Part shown: piece by piece, positions 40,258 through 50,107 of the stretch
Layout: each line of letters opens with the position of its first letter
Position numbering within the stretch: the stretch's first letter is position 1
Source of the DNA: UBA5078 sp033721235
GTDB taxonomy: Bacteria; Pseudomonadota; Gammaproteobacteria; Pseudomonadales; Pseudohongiellaceae
Direction: 5' to 3'
DNA: 64,000 bases
NCBI GenBank assembly: GCA_033721235.1
Contig: JAWWAY010000004.1
Coordinates: forward strand, 124,001-188,000
Notes under the pieces: model-generated
Databases searched by the model: none
What the model saw: the letters and a program-made list of their open reading frames with translations, nothing else
Told to the model about the DNA's origin: nothing
Translations under genes and position numbers: made by a program

Positions 40258-41352
40258 GTGATTATATTTCGGTATTTAGGCCGTCAAACGTTTCAAGTCA
40301 TGCTGGCGGTCACAGCCATCCTATTGGTTGTTGCGCTGATAAGTCGTTTTTTGGGATATCTGGGGCAAGCGGTAGCGGGTGAGCTCACTTCGGATATTCT
40401 GCTTTTGCTCATGCTTTATCGCTTGCCTGAGTTCCTGCTGGTTATTCTTCCCTTTGCTCTGTTTCTAGGCATTCTATTGGCCTATGGCCGCATGTATGCA
40501 GACAATGAAATGACTGTCCTCAATGCCTGTGGCATGAGCCAGCGGCGGCTGGTAGCAATGAGTTTGCTAAACTCCAGTGCCGTTGCCATTGTCGTGGCCA
40601 TTCTAAGCTTGCAGCTAGCCCCTTGGGGCCTACAAAACACGGAACAGCTTAAGGAGAGTCAAGACGAGCTTACGGAGCTGGACCTGATTGTTGCGGGTCA
40701 ATTTCAAGACTTTGCGCAGGGCATGCGCACCACCTATGCCGAGAGCATTAGCGGCGTTAGCGCAGGGCGTCAGCTAAACAATACCTTCGTTGCATGGCGA
40801 AGGCCGAATACTGGGCCTGAGGATTCCGATGTGCGCATCATCGTCTCCGAATCTGCTAGGCCGGTTATCGACGAGGCAAGCGGCCGCCGCTTTATGTTGC
40901 TTGAGAACGGTTATCTCTATGAAGGGGAGCCGGGGCACGCGGACTATCTGGTATCCCAGTTTGATGAGCAGGCTCTCCTCATGCCGGAGCCTACAGTCAT
41001 TGAAGAGATCGATGACGAGAAATCTCTACCCACGTTAGCCTTAATGGGCTCGTCTAACCCAGATTACGTCGCTCAGTTCCAGTGGCGTATATCCGTCATT
41101 ATTCTAATTCCAATCCTTACTCTCATAGCGGTGCCTCTAAGTAAGGTGAACCCGCGTCAGGGGCGCTTTAGTAAGCTGGTACCTGCCGGTGTGGTATATG
41201 CCATCTACTATGTAATGCTGCAGCTGGGCATGACCATGCTAGAGGATGGGGTTGTGCCACTATTCCTTGGCCTGTGGTGGGTGCATGCTATCTTCTTGGC
41301 GCTGGGCTTGGCCCAATTGGCCGGTTGGCGGCTATGGGGGAGAGCGGCATGA
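40258..41352 (+). CDS. lptF: LPS export permease LptF
   Basis: The 364-residue protein starts at GTG 40258 with GGGGCAGG upstream. It has six membrane helices, three at each end (about 12-32, 50-85, 95-120 and 272-360), around a periplasmic jellyroll (about 130-255). MTVLNACGMSQRRLV after the third helix is the LptF/LptG coupling region that contacts the LptB ATPase. It moves lipopolysaccharide out of the inner membrane with LptG and LptBC. Its stop overlaps the lptG start (ATGA). Confidence 0.95.
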   Translation: MIIFRYLGRQTFQVMLAVTAILLVVALISRFLGYLGQAVAGELTSDILLLLMLYRLPEFLLVILPFALFLGILLAYGRMYADNEMTVLNACGMSQRRLVAMSLLNSSAVAIVVAILSLQLAPWGLQNTEQLKESQDELTELDLIVAGQFQDFAQGMRTTYAESISGVSAGRQLNNTFVAWRRPNTGPEDSDVRIIVSESARPVIDEASGRRFMLLENGYLYEGEPGHADYLVSQFDEQALLMPEPTVIEEIDDEKSLPTLALMGSSNPDYVAQFQWRISVIILIPILTLIAVPLSKVNPRQGRFSKLVPAGVVYAIYYVMLQLGMTMLEDGVVPLFLGLWWVHAIFLALGLAQLAGWRLWGRAA

Positions 41353-42422
41353 AGCTATTATCCGCACACGTTCGCAACATCGTTTTGCTGTCGATGCTGG
41401 TAGTGCTGGCACTCATCGTCACTATGGATTTTCTATTCACTCTGGCCGACGAGCTGGGTGGCACCAATGAAAATTTTACTTCTGGCGATGCTTTAATCTA
41501 TGTGCTGCGGCTGATGCCCACTAGTATTTACGAGATGTTGCCTTTCTCTGCATTAGGGGGGGCGCTGGTAGGCCTGGGTATATTGGCTTCCCAGAATGAG
41601 TTAGTCGTTATGCAAGCGGCAGGGGTTAGAACGCGCCAGCTTGTTTGGCTGGTGATGAAGCCTACTATTTGGGTGATGCTTTTCTCCTTGGTACTGGGCG
41701 AGTATGTGGCGCCTGCATTACAGCAGAAGGCTCAGAGTGAGCGGGCCATTCTCTCCAGTGGCGGTGTGGCGCTAAGCTCTCGCGGGGGTGATTGGCGCAA
41801 AATTGGCAATGAGTTTATTCACATCAATGCTATTTTGCCCGGGGGTAATGAACTGCAGGGGGTTACGCGTTATGTCGTGGACGACAGACGCCGCTTAGTG
41901 AGCAGTAGCTTCTCGGCTTCTGCGCAATATATCACCGACGATTCCTCCCCTTACTGGCGCTTATACGATACCCAGCAGACTTTGTTTGGAAATGGGCAGA
42001 TTGCGGCTGAGCGAGTCGATGTCTTGGACTGGCCAGTGGATATGTCGCCAGAGCTGCTGAGTGTTCTACTGGTAGAGCCAGAAAGACAATCCATATCGGG
42101 TTTGTACCGCTTTGCAGAATATTTTGCATCGCAGGGGCTGGAGAGCGACACGTACTTTCTAGCCTTCTGGAAGAAGTTACTTCAACCACTCGCAACGGCG
42201 TCTTTGGTGGTGTTGGCCATAGGTTTTGTGTTTGGTCCGCTGCGAAGCGCCACTATGGGCGCGCGCTTATTTGTGGCCATTGGCATCGGCTTAGGTTTTA
42301 CAATCGTGCAAAGAATGTTGGGGCCAGCCAGTTTGCTCTATGGCTTTAGCCCGCTGTTTGCCGTGCTTGTTCCTATTGCCTTGTGCCTAGGCGCGGGCGT
42401 AGTGCTGCTGCGCCGAGTCTAG
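41349..42422 (+). CDS. lptG: LPS export permease LptG
   Basis: The start at ATG 41349 overlaps the lptF stop by four bases; a longer frame to 41274 is an artefact of that overlap. The 357-residue protein mirrors LptF: three N-terminal helices, ELVVMQAAGVRTRQLV coupling region, periplasmic jellyroll and three C-terminal helices ending GFSPLFAVLVPIALCLGAGVVLLRRV. It is the partner permease for LPS export. Confidence 0.95.
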   Translation: MKLLSAHVRNIVLLSMLVVLALIVTMDFLFTLADELGGTNENFTSGDALIYVLRLMPTSIYEMLPFSALGGALVGLGILASQNELVVMQAAGVRTRQLVWLVMKPTIWVMLFSLVLGEYVAPALQQKAQSERAILSSGGVALSSRGGDWRKIGNEFIHINAILPGGNELQGVTRYVVDDRRRLVSSSFSASAQYITDDSSPYWRLYDTQQTLFGNGQIAAERVDVLDWPVDMSPELLSVLLVEPERQSISGLYRFAEYFASQGLESDTYFLAFWKKLLQPLATASLVVLAIGFVFGPLRSATMGARLFVAIGIGLGFTIVQRMLGPASLLYGFSPLFAVLVPIALCLGAGVVLLRRV

Positions 42423-42452
42423 GTTTCTAGTGCTGGGAAGGGAAGTGCTTCG

Positions 42453-42959
42453 CTAGAAAGGGCGAGCGTTCTTGGGCAGAACGATCACTTGAGTGCCAGA
42501 GTACTTATCGTGCAAGGCGTCTTTATTCGTGTCCACATACATCCATAAATAGCCCAGGCCAAAGCACCAAAATGAAGGCCATGCTAAAACAAATCTCAAG
42601 ATAGCTTGCTTTAAGGTCATGATGCTGCCGTCAGCGCTAGTCGCTTTTATGCGCCAGGCAATCATGCCTAGGGTTTGGCCAGTGCGACGCCAGAACCAGA
42701 TATAGAAAGTCGAGGCGGTGGCTACCTCCATTAGGAAGTACAAAGCATCTGCGAAGGAACTGGTGGTGGGTTTGCCGTCAATTATTTGATTGGTGTCCGT
42801 GCCCAAAACATATTGTATGGCATAGCCAATAACCATCCAGATGGCCAAGACTAAGAATGCATCGTATAAAAGTGCGGCTAGACGACGAAGAAGGCCCGCT
42901 TTCGCGGGCCTCTTCTGATGAGCTGATGACTCAGCTTGTTGATCACTATTTTCGGACAT
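42453..42959 (-). CDS. RDD family membrane protein
   Basis: The 168-residue protein has a hydrophilic start, then the RDD pattern: GLLRRLAALLYDAFLVLAIWM, WRRTGQTLGMIAWRIKA, and a final helix near 115-140. RDD proteins are small membrane proteins, some implicated in sodium or pH tolerance. The ATG overlaps the last base of pntB, so it is the last gene of the pnt transcript. Confidence 0.87.
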   Translation of the reverse strand: MSENSDQQAESSAHQKRPAKAGLLRRLAALLYDAFLVLAIWMVIGYAIQYVLGTDTNQIIDGKPTTSSFADALYFLMEVATASTFYIWFWRRTGQTLGMIAWRIKATSADGSIMTLKQAILRFVLAWPSFWCFGLGYLWMYVDTNKDALHDKYSGTQVIVLPKNARPF

Positions 42960-44437
42960 TAGAGCTCTTTAACTGATTGAATCAACTCGTTAACGGCTTT
43001 CTGACCGTCACCGAATAGCATACGAGTGTTGTCCAAAAGGAATAGAGGGTTCTCTACACCAGAGAAGCCTGTACCCCGGCCTCGTTTGATGACGATAACA
43101 TTCTCTGAATCTTCGGCATTGAGGATTGGCATACCAAACAGAGGGCTGTTCGGGTCTTTCTTCGCCGCAGGGTTCACTACGTCGTTAGCGCCAATGACCA
43201 ATGTAACAGTCGTGTTAGGGAAGTCTGCGTTAATGTCTTCCATATCGTAAATGAGGTCATAGGGGACGCCCGCTTCGGCAAGCAGTACGTTCATATGCCC
43301 AGGCATACGACCGGCAACTGGGTGAATCGCGAATTTTACGCTCACGCCTTTGTCTGTCAGCAGCTGGGTTAGCTCCCAAACTTTATGCTGAGCTTGGGCA
43401 ACCGCCATACCGTAACCTGGAATAATAACGACTTGGCTGGCGTAGGCCATCATGATGCCAACGTCTTGCGACTGAATCTCTTTCATGGAGCCGCCGCTCT
43501 CGGTTGAGTCGTCTGCAGCTGCCGCACCAGTGCCGAAGCCACTGAAGAAGACATTGCTGACAGAGCGGTTCATCGCTTTGGCCATCAAGTGAGTAAGAAG
43601 GCTACCCGCCGAACCCACTACGGTACCCGCAATAATCATTGCCGCATTGCCTAGTACATAACCTTCGAAGCCAACGGCCAAGCCGGTTAAGGCGTTGAAC
43701 AAGGAGATGATAACGGGCATGTCTGCGCCGCCCACTGGCACGGTAATGAATACACCAAGTACAAGGGCAATACCGAAGAACACTAGAATAGGCATTAGCT
43801 CGGTAGTGAAGTAAACGGAGACCGCTACGCCAACAAGGACAATCGCTAGTACCAGATTAATCAACTGTTGCTGTGGCAATAGCTTATTCGTGTTTAGGCG
43901 TCCGTCGAGCTTGGCCCAGGCAATAATACTGCCTGAGAAAGCGATTGTACCAATGATAGCCCCGACGATAGCGAGGATAGTGATGTCTACCCCCATGGCT
44001 TCGGAGATATTCATTGGAAGATGTTCTGCCGAGCCGATGCCCACAGAGCTTAGAAGGCCACCAGGTTCAGCGGCTTTTGCCACTTCGCCTTGAGCTTTGA
44101 GTAGTTCAACTGCGGCGATTGTTGCGGCTGCACCGCCGCCCATGCCGTTGTACATGGCGATCATCTGCGGCATATCGGTCATGGCGACCTTCTTGCCTGA
44201 CATCCACGCGTAGCCGCCGCCGATGGCGATAGCGACAATGATCAATATGTAATTGGTCATTGCTTGTGGGTTGTCATAAAGCTCGGGAGCTCCAAACGTC
44301 ACGAGTGTCGCCAGAATCATACCGAAACCGGCCCACAAGATACCGCGACGCGCAGTGACTGGGGAGCTCATTTGCTTGAGCCCCATAATGAATAGAACGG
44401 CTGCTAGGAAATAACTGGCTTGAATAACGATGCTCAT
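42959..44437 (-). CDS. pntB: NAD(P) transhydrogenase subunit beta
   Basis: The 492-residue protein has about nine membrane helices (domain II part) followed by the NADP(H)-binding domain III with VIIPGYGMAVAQAQHKVWELT, AIHPVAGRMPGHMNVLLAEA and a late VIKRGRGTGFSGVENPLF. It couples proton entry to hydride transfer from NADH to NADP+. It is adjacent (no gap) to the small subunit gene. Confidence 0.96.
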   Translation of the reverse strand: MSIVIQASYFLAAVLFIMGLKQMSSPVTARRGILWAGFGMILATLVTFGAPELYDNPQAMTNYILIIVAIAIGGGYAWMSGKKVAMTDMPQMIAMYNGMGGGAAATIAAVELLKAQGEVAKAAEPGGLLSSVGIGSAEHLPMNISEAMGVDITILAIVGAIIGTIAFSGSIIAWAKLDGRLNTNKLLPQQQLINLVLAIVLVGVAVSVYFTTELMPILVFFGIALVLGVFITVPVGGADMPVIISLFNALTGLAVGFEGYVLGNAAMIIAGTVVGSAGSLLTHLMAKAMNRSVSNVFFSGFGTGAAAADDSTESGGSMKEIQSQDVGIMMAYASQVVIIPGYGMAVAQAQHKVWELTQLLTDKGVSVKFAIHPVAGRMPGHMNVLLAEAGVPYDLIYDMEDINADFPNTTVTLVIGANDVVNPAAKKDPNSPLFGMPILNAEDSENVIVIKRGRGTGFSGVENPLFLLDNTRMLFGDGQKAVNELIQSVKEL

Positions 44438-44746
44438 TTATTTTTTCTCCCCAGCGGCTTCTTTTTTCTCGCTTGGCTTAAACATTTCCAACATGCGCTC
44501 TGTTACCACATAACCGCCCACAGCATTACCCGCTGCCAGCAGTACGGCGACAAAACCAATCGCTTGTTGAGTAGTGTTCTCGGCTATGCCCAGTGCGATC
44601 ATGGCGCCCACCAATACGATACCGTGAACGAAGTTAGAACCGGACATAAGCGGTGTGTGCAAAATAACAGGGACTTTGCTGATGATCTCGTAGCCTGTAA
44701 AACCGGCTAACATGAAGATATAAAGTGCGGCTAGACCTTCAATCAT
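44438..44746 (-). CDS. pntAB: NAD(P) transhydrogenase small membrane subunit (alpha-2)
   Basis: The 102-residue protein carries three membrane helices (about 1-18, 34-52, 58-80) and a charged tail. It equals the membrane part that is fused to the C-terminus of PntA in E. coli and separate in alphaproteobacteria and many marine gammaproteobacteria. It overlaps the upstream pntAA gene by 4 bases. Confidence 0.93.
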   Translation of the reverse strand: MIEGLAALYIFMLAGFTGYEIISKVPVILHTPLMSGSNFVHGIVLVGAMIALGIAENTTQQAIGFVAVLLAAGNAVGGYVVTERMLEMFKPSEKKEAAGEKK

Positions 44747-45876
44747 TTTGCACCTCCTTCCATTTTTTCTTTGATTGCAGCGCTGATGATTTCACCACCG
44801 TGCGTAATGAGACTGCCTTGGAGCACTTCGTCTTCTAGATCGATATTGATCTGTTCATCTTTGACGATTAGTGCCAGTAAGTTGAGCAAGTTTTTAGCAT
44901 AGAGCTCGCTGGCATGACCGCTCACCGTGCTAGGCACATTGATAGGGCCGTAGATTTTTACGCGCTCGTGCTCGATAGATTCGCCTGGCTGAGTGAGTTC
45001 ACAGTTACCGCCCCCTTCAGCTGCCAAATCGACGATGACCGAGCCGCCTTTCATGCGCTCTACCATCTCTTTGGTGATGATTTTGGGGGAAGGGCGACCA
45101 GGAATTGCAGCCGTAGTGACCACAACATCGGCTGCGGCTACGTGCTTGGCAAGAATCTCCTGCTGCTGTGCCTTCTCTTCCTCAGTAAGCTCGCGTGCGT
45201 AACCGCCTGTGCCCTCTGCTTTAATGTCGATGTCGACAAACTTAGCCCCGAGAGATTCGACCTGATCTTTTACTGCTGCGCGAACATCGTAGCCCTCTAC
45301 AATGGCACCCAAGCGGCGAGCCGTCGCAATGGCCTGAAGCCCCGCAACACCGGCACCGATAATGAGAACTTTGGAAGGTCGAACGGTACCCGCTGCGGTG
45401 GTTAGCATCGGGAAGAATTTGCCCAGCATCGTGCTAGCAATGAGTACGGCCTTATAGCCTGCAATAGAGGCTTGGGATGAAAGCGCATCCATTGCCTGCG
45501 CACGCGAAATACGAGGGATCATTTCCATAGAAAACGCGGAAATATTCTTCTCTTGCAGTACTTTGAAGCGTTCGACATCCGAATAAGGATTGAGGTAACC
45601 AATCAAAATAGAGTCTTGTTTTAGCTGGGCCATTTGCTCGCTTTGCAGCGGGTTCACCGATAGGGTGATGTCGGCCTCACTCAGCAATTTGGCAGAATCG
45701 CTAACGATCTGCGCGCCTTCGTAGTCTTCGTCACTAAAGCCTGCGCCAGCTCCGGCACCAGCTTCAATACTAACGCTGAGTCCTTGGCTAATTAGTTTTT
45801 TCGCTACGTCAGGAACCAAAGCAACTCTTTGTTCCCCTTCGCGTATCTCTTTTGGTACGCATACCCTTATTGCCAT
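44743..45876 (-). CDS. pntAA: NAD(P) transhydrogenase NAD-binding subunit (alpha-1)
   Basis: The 377-residue soluble protein has the alanine dehydrogenase/PNT fold: KEIREGEQRVALVPD near the N-terminus, LIGYLNPYSD, and the Rossmann motif VLIIGAGVAGLQAIATARRLGAIVEGYDVR. It binds NAD(H) and docks on PntB. It is the first gene of the pntAA-pntAB-pntB-RDD operon. The ATG at 45876 is preceded by AAAGGTGG. Confidence 0.95.
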   Translation of the reverse strand: MAIRVCVPKEIREGEQRVALVPDVAKKLISQGLSVSIEAGAGAGAGFSDEDYEGAQIVSDSAKLLSEADITLSVNPLQSEQMAQLKQDSILIGYLNPYSDVERFKVLQEKNISAFSMEMIPRISRAQAMDALSSQASIAGYKAVLIASTMLGKFFPMLTTAAGTVRPSKVLIIGAGVAGLQAIATARRLGAIVEGYDVRAAVKDQVESLGAKFVDIDIKAEGTGGYARELTEEEKAQQQEILAKHVAAADVVVTTAAIPGRPSPKIITKEMVERMKGGSVIVDLAAEGGGNCELTQPGESIEHERVKIYGPINVPSTVSGHASELYAKNLLNLLALIVKDEQINIDLEDEVLQGSLITHGGEIISAAIKEKMEGGAK

Positions 45877-46041
45877 ACATCCACCTTTAGTCGTACGCCA
45901 GATATTGAAAGTGCGCGGATTATAACCTGAACAGACTGCAGAATGAACGACTAGAGGGATAAATGAAGCGCTTTTATGACAGCAAAGCCGGCGCCGTAGG
46001 CTTTTTGTTCCAAAACTAATTCTCTGGTTTGGGCTAGGCGC

Positions 46042-46695
46042 TTAGAAGTCTAGGTCTATATCGAGATCGAGCGATAGGTCGTTAGGGTCTTCTTCGCGAC
46101 GATTACCAGTTGGGCTCCCGGCGGGGGGCTCTATCTCCAAGGCTTCGGGCGAGACCGCCTGAGGAATGGCGTTGTTTACGATCACATCGGTAGGGACTAG
46201 AAGTGAGTTTCGCAGCTGCTCGATGTCTGCGCTAAGTTGTGATGAAGTTTCGGCTGCTTGTTCGCTTTGTGCCACACGCTCATCATAGTATTCATCTAGA
46301 TCCGAGACTCGGTAAATGTGGTTAAACGTGGTCTTATAGTCTTTTTGGCACAAAATGCTGAAAGTGGGCTCGTCATAGACTGTGCGGTATTCGTTGAGCC
46401 TTGCGTACAGCATTTCGACGCAGTCTGGGTCCTCCAAAGAGCGTTCCACCGCTAGCACTAAATAAGGGCGTAAATGCTGGGCACTCGCGGGTAACCAAAG
46501 CCGCTCGGGCCTTATTCGAGGGTCTATCTCCGATATTGGCTGGCTGGGGAGCTCTTGCTCTGTTTCCTCGATATCGACAATGATTTCCTCTGCAGCCCAT
46601 AGCCGTGCGAAACTCGACGCAATGAGTAGCGTCAATCCCAAAATAAAGAGTAATAGTGTACGCAAGGTGGTTTTCATTCTTAGATTAATCGGCAT
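46042..46695 (-). CDS. Exported protein of unknown function
   Basis: The 217-residue frame begins MPINLRMKTTLRTLLLF; the second Met (46677) is an equally good start and gives a typical signal peptide ending near ARLWAAEE. The mature part is acidic with SAQHLRPYLVLAVERSLEDPDCVEMLYARLNEYRTVYDEPTFSILC (seen in pieces) and a final run of alternating Asp/Leu residues (LSLDLDIDLDF). No family is recognised. It stands alone, divergent from the LeuA-like gene. Confidence 0.7.
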   Translation of the reverse strand: MPINLRMKTTLRTLLLFILGLTLLIASSFARLWAAEEIIVDIEETEQELPSQPISEIDPRIRPERLWLPASAQHLRPYLVLAVERSLEDPDCVEMLYARLNEYRTVYDEPTFSILCQKDYKTTFNHIYRVSDLDEYYDERVAQSEQAAETSSQLSADIEQLRNSLLVPTDVIVNNAIPQAVSPEALEIEPPAGSPTGNRREEDPNDLSLDLDIDLDF

Positions 46696-46843
46696 ATACC
46701 CATTAAACTTGAGCGCCTACTAGGCTGTCAAATGCCCGATTTTGCTGAGTTCACCTTATTTCATGGGGGTTATGGCGCTGGTGATTTTTTGCTAGAATTC
46801 GATCCCTTTTTATTTAAGCCTGTTGCTGGACTAATACCCCACT

Positions 46844-48382
46844 ATGAACACTCAAACTCCTAGTCGTCATATCAAACTGCTTGATACGACCTTACGTGAT
46901 GGTGAGCAAACTCAAGGCGTCTCTTTTGCCGCCAAAGAAAAGCTCAATATCGCCCGTGCACTATTGCAGTCCCTGAAGGTTGATCGCATCGAAATCGCCT
47001 CCGCTAGGGTGTCCGATGGCGAAAAGACAGCGGTAAGAGATATTAATGCCTGGGCGGCCAAAGAGGGCTACTTGGATAGAGTGGAGGTGCTTGGTTTTGT
47101 CGACCACCGAAAGAGCGTAGATTGGGTGGTTGAGGCCGGTGGCAAGGTCATTAATTTATTGGCTAAAGGCAGCAAGAAGCATTGCACGGAGCAGCTAGGG
47201 CGCACGCTAGAGCAGCATATAGAAGATATTCGCCAGACCGTGGCATATGCGCGCGAGCAAGGTTTGACCGTCAACACCTATCTGGAAGATTGGTCTAACG
47301 GTTACAAAGACAGCCCCGAGTATGTATTCGGCCTTCTTGAAGGCATAGGGGATATCGGCATACAAGATTTTATGTTGCCCGATACGCTAGGGGTTATGGC
47401 TCCGGACGAGGTGTTTGCTGCGCTTAGCGATATGACGACGCGTTTCCCAAGCCTCGAGTTCGATTTTCATCCTCATAATGACTATGGTCTAGCTACCGCT
47501 AATGTCATGGCGGCAGTGAAAGCAGGCATCAATACCATTCATTGCACAGTCAATTGTTTGGGCGAGCGTGCGGGTAATGCCTCATTGGCAGAAGTTGCCG
47601 TGGTCTTAAAAGACAAAATGGGCATGGAACTGTCCATCGACGAGACACGAATCGGGCAATTGAGCCGGATGGTCGAAAATTTCTCTGGCAAGTGGGTATC
47701 GGCTAATGCCCCTATTGTCGGGGCTGATGTGTTTACTCAAACTGCGGGTATCCATGCTGATGGAGACTCAAAAGGCGGCCTCTACATCACCGCTTTGCGC
47801 CCAGAACGCTTCGCCCGTAAGCGAGTTTACGCGCTTGGTAAGATGAGTGGAAAGGCGTCGCTAGCGAATAATCTTGATGAATTGGGCCTCACGCTGTCGG
47901 CTGAGGATCAGAGTAAGGTCTTGAAACGCATCGTTAAATTAGGTGATTCGAAGGAAATTATCACCGTAGAGGACCTGCCATTTATCATAGCCGATGTGCT
48001 GGAAAGCCGAGACTACGAATATACGAAACTGCTCAATTGCTATATTAGCAGCGGCCTAGACGTGGAGAGCACGGCGAGCGTTAGAGTGAAAATAGATGGC
48101 AAGGAGTTCAGCGGGTCTGGCTCAGGAAATGGTGGTTTTGCGGCCTTCTTTGACGCGATTAACCGCATTCTGAGCGAGCGAGCCTTTGTTATGCCGGCAC
48201 TAAATGATTTCGAAGTCCACATCCCTCGAGGCGGAAATACCAGCGCGTTGACCGAGTGTATTATTACTTGGGAGGCTGATGAGCAAGAGTTTAGAACGAG
48301 AGGGGTAGATTCAAACCAAGTGTTGGCTGCCGTTAAGGCAACACTGCGCATGATCAATATCAGGATGCATGCGCAGCGCTAG
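46844..48382 (+). CDS. 2-isopropylmalate synthase / citramalate synthase family enzyme
   Basis: The 512-residue protein has the DRE-TIM barrel start LLDTTLRDGEQTQGVSF, metal-binding HPHNDYGLATANV, and NCLGERAGNASLAEV, followed by the communication and C-terminal regulatory (LeuA dimer) domain at about 390-510. It condenses acetyl-CoA with a 2-oxoacid. The sequence differs from classic E. coli LeuA (for example GSKKHCTEQLGRTLEQH), and either leucine synthesis or the citramalate route to isoleucine is possible. It converges with the LeuB-like gene. Confidence 0.85.
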   Translation: MNTQTPSRHIKLLDTTLRDGEQTQGVSFAAKEKLNIARALLQSLKVDRIEIASARVSDGEKTAVRDINAWAAKEGYLDRVEVLGFVDHRKSVDWVVEAGGKVINLLAKGSKKHCTEQLGRTLEQHIEDIRQTVAYAREQGLTVNTYLEDWSNGYKDSPEYVFGLLEGIGDIGIQDFMLPDTLGVMAPDEVFAALSDMTTRFPSLEFDFHPHNDYGLATANVMAAVKAGINTIHCTVNCLGERAGNASLAEVAVVLKDKMGMELSIDETRIGQLSRMVENFSGKWVSANAPIVGADVFTQTAGIHADGDSKGGLYITALRPERFARKRVYALGKMSGKASLANNLDELGLTLSAEDQSKVLKRIVKLGDSKEIITVEDLPFIIADVLESRDYEYTKLLNCYISSGLDVESTASVRVKIDGKEFSGSGSGNGGFAAFFDAINRILSERAFVMPALNDFEVHIPRGGNTSALTECIITWEADEQEFRTRGVDSNQVLAAVKATLRMINIRMHAQR

Positions 48383-48396
48383 GTGACTGCCCGAGT

Positions 48397-49500
48397 TTAC
48401 ACGGGCAGCTTGCGGAGTTCTTCAGCCACTAGGTCGCCGAAAGACTGAGTGTCGATCATCTTAACGTCGGCACCGGGCTTGGATAGGTCTGGTGTTGAAT
48501 AGCCCTGTGCGAAGACACTTTGCATGGCGTGCCAAACGTTCTTGGACTCTTTTTCCATACCGAAACTCATTTCTAGCATCATGGCTACAGAGCCAATCAT
48601 TGAGTAAGGGTTGGCAATATTCTTACCAGCGATGTCTGGAGCGGAACCGTGAGATGGCTCATAGTAGGCTTTGTCATCGCCCAAACATGCCGAAGGCATA
48701 AGGCCTAGAGAGCCTAGGATGCCGCCGCCTTGGTCGCTCAAGATGTCGCCAAACATATTTTCCATGACCATTACGTCGAACTGAGCAGGGTTCAGGCATA
48801 GATATGTCGCAGCCGCATCAACCAGAATATTGATGACTTGAACCTCTGGGTAGTCTTTGCCCACTTCGTCCATGATTTCATTCCACAGAACACTGGACTT
48901 AAGCACATTGCTCTTATGAATATTGTGCAATACTTTCTTGCGCTTCATCGCCGTGTCGAATGCCACTTTTGCAATACGGCGAATTTGAACTTCGTCATAC
49001 TCCAGTGTCTCCTTCACATAGCGAATGCCGTCCTCAGTGGTGCCCGTTTCTTTCTCGCCAAAGTAAAGGCCACCGACTAACTCACGGATAATCATGATGT
49101 CGATACCGTCGCCGATGATCTCTTTCTTCAGTGGAGAGAAGTGCGCTAAGCCTTGTGGTAGGAAAACAGGGCGGAAGTTCGCGTAAGTATTGTAACGGCG
49201 GCGCATAGGCAGCAGCGCGCCACGCTCTGGTTGCTTATCAACAGGGATCTTCTTGGAATCTTCGTGATTCAGGCCGATAGGGCCCTTCAGAATGGCATCC
49301 GCCTCATCGCAAATTGTCTTGGTTTTTTCCGGGAATGCATCGCCGCATTCAAAATAGGCGCAGGCACCGAAAGGGGCGTGAATTAAGTCAAATTCAACAT
49401 CGTTGCGTTCTTCAACGAGTTTAAGAATTTTAACCGCTTCAGCCATGATCTCTGGGCCAATGCCGTCGCCGTCTAGCAGTGCAATTTTATACTTGCTCAT
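48397..49500 (-). CDS. Isocitrate/isopropylmalate dehydrogenase family enzyme (LeuB-like)
   Basis: The 367-residue protein has the beta-decarboxylating dehydrogenase features: LLDGDGIGPEI near the N-terminus, RELVGGLYFGE with a substrate-binding Arg, VLHNIHKSNVLKSS, and the metal-binding MENMFGDILSDQGG. RGALLPMRRRYNTYANFRP fits LeuB. GSAPDIAGKNIANPYSMIGS is the coenzyme-binding loop. It most likely oxidises 3-isopropylmalate; the neighbouring LeuA-like enzyme supports branched-chain synthesis. It is transcribed toward that gene. Confidence 0.86.
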   Translation of the reverse strand: MSKYKIALLDGDGIGPEIMAEAVKILKLVEERNDVEFDLIHAPFGACAYFECGDAFPEKTKTICDEADAILKGPIGLNHEDSKKIPVDKQPERGALLPMRRRYNTYANFRPVFLPQGLAHFSPLKKEIIGDGIDIMIIRELVGGLYFGEKETGTTEDGIRYVKETLEYDEVQIRRIAKVAFDTAMKRKKVLHNIHKSNVLKSSVLWNEIMDEVGKDYPEVQVINILVDAAATYLCLNPAQFDVMVMENMFGDILSDQGGGILGSLGLMPSACLGDDKAYYEPSHGSAPDIAGKNIANPYSMIGSVAMMLEMSFGMEKESKNVWHAMQSVFAQGYSTPDLSKPGADVKMIDTQSFGDLVAEELRKLPV

Positions 49501-49703
49501 GTGATTTGTGAGTTTCCCTGATAGATTGATGGAGTGCCCAGCACTACAAGGCTGAGGGCGGGGAGTAATTTAGGCGCGTAATTTACCACGGCCACACCAA
49601 TCTGGACAAGGTGAGCCTGATGCAGTCGCGGCTTGTTGGGAATAGTAAAGGGAGGTCTTAGCGCCTTCTAAACAGCATAGCGAGCGCCAAGGGAGCCGTG
49701 TGC

Positions 49704-49832
49704 CTAGAACAAAACTGAAACCTGACGAACGAAAATGACTACTAGTATTGCCACAATTAGGTAGGTAACCGAGTCACCCACTTCGAAGCCAAAAAACTTC
49801 TTCGGTTCTTTTTTTCCGCCGTTATTTGCCAT
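49704..49832 (-). CDS. Small single-helix membrane protein (42 residues)
   Basis: A short frame with ATG at 49832 and TAG ending at 49704 encodes a Lys-rich, cytoplasmic-type start (MANNGGKKEPKKFFGFEVGD) and one membrane helix (about residues 21-37) ending in VRQVSVLF. The positive-inside charge pattern and the uninterrupted hydrophobic run argue for a real gene. No clear Shine-Dalgarno site is seen and I know no family for it. It lies in the gap between the LeuB-like gene and a lipoprotein gene. Confidence 0.55.
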   Translation of the reverse strand: MANNGGKKEPKKFFGFEVGDSVTYLIVAILVVIFVRQVSVLF

Positions 49833-50107
49833 TATGCGTTACCCGTTGAGTTCCAAAGGTCGGTATTGTGACATAGCTGCTTCCGGATATACTAGGGAGC
49901 AAGCGCTCAAACTAAGGTTTTTCCGTATAAAATTCATTATGTTGCCGATGTTTTCTAAATTTTGTCTAAAAAATAACCATCTGTTTCGGTGATTTTTTGC
50001 TTGGACTTGACGAAGACAATTATTAGTAGTGCTATAAGGCTGATGCTTTTCTATTTTCTAGGCCGTTGAGAATGAACCGAATATTTAAAAAAGGAAACAG
50101 ATATCCT

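Noticed and set aside
44914..45405. Plus-strand frame of 163 codons within pntAA
   Set aside because: It is antisense to a well-conserved transhydrogenase gene and has no protein features.
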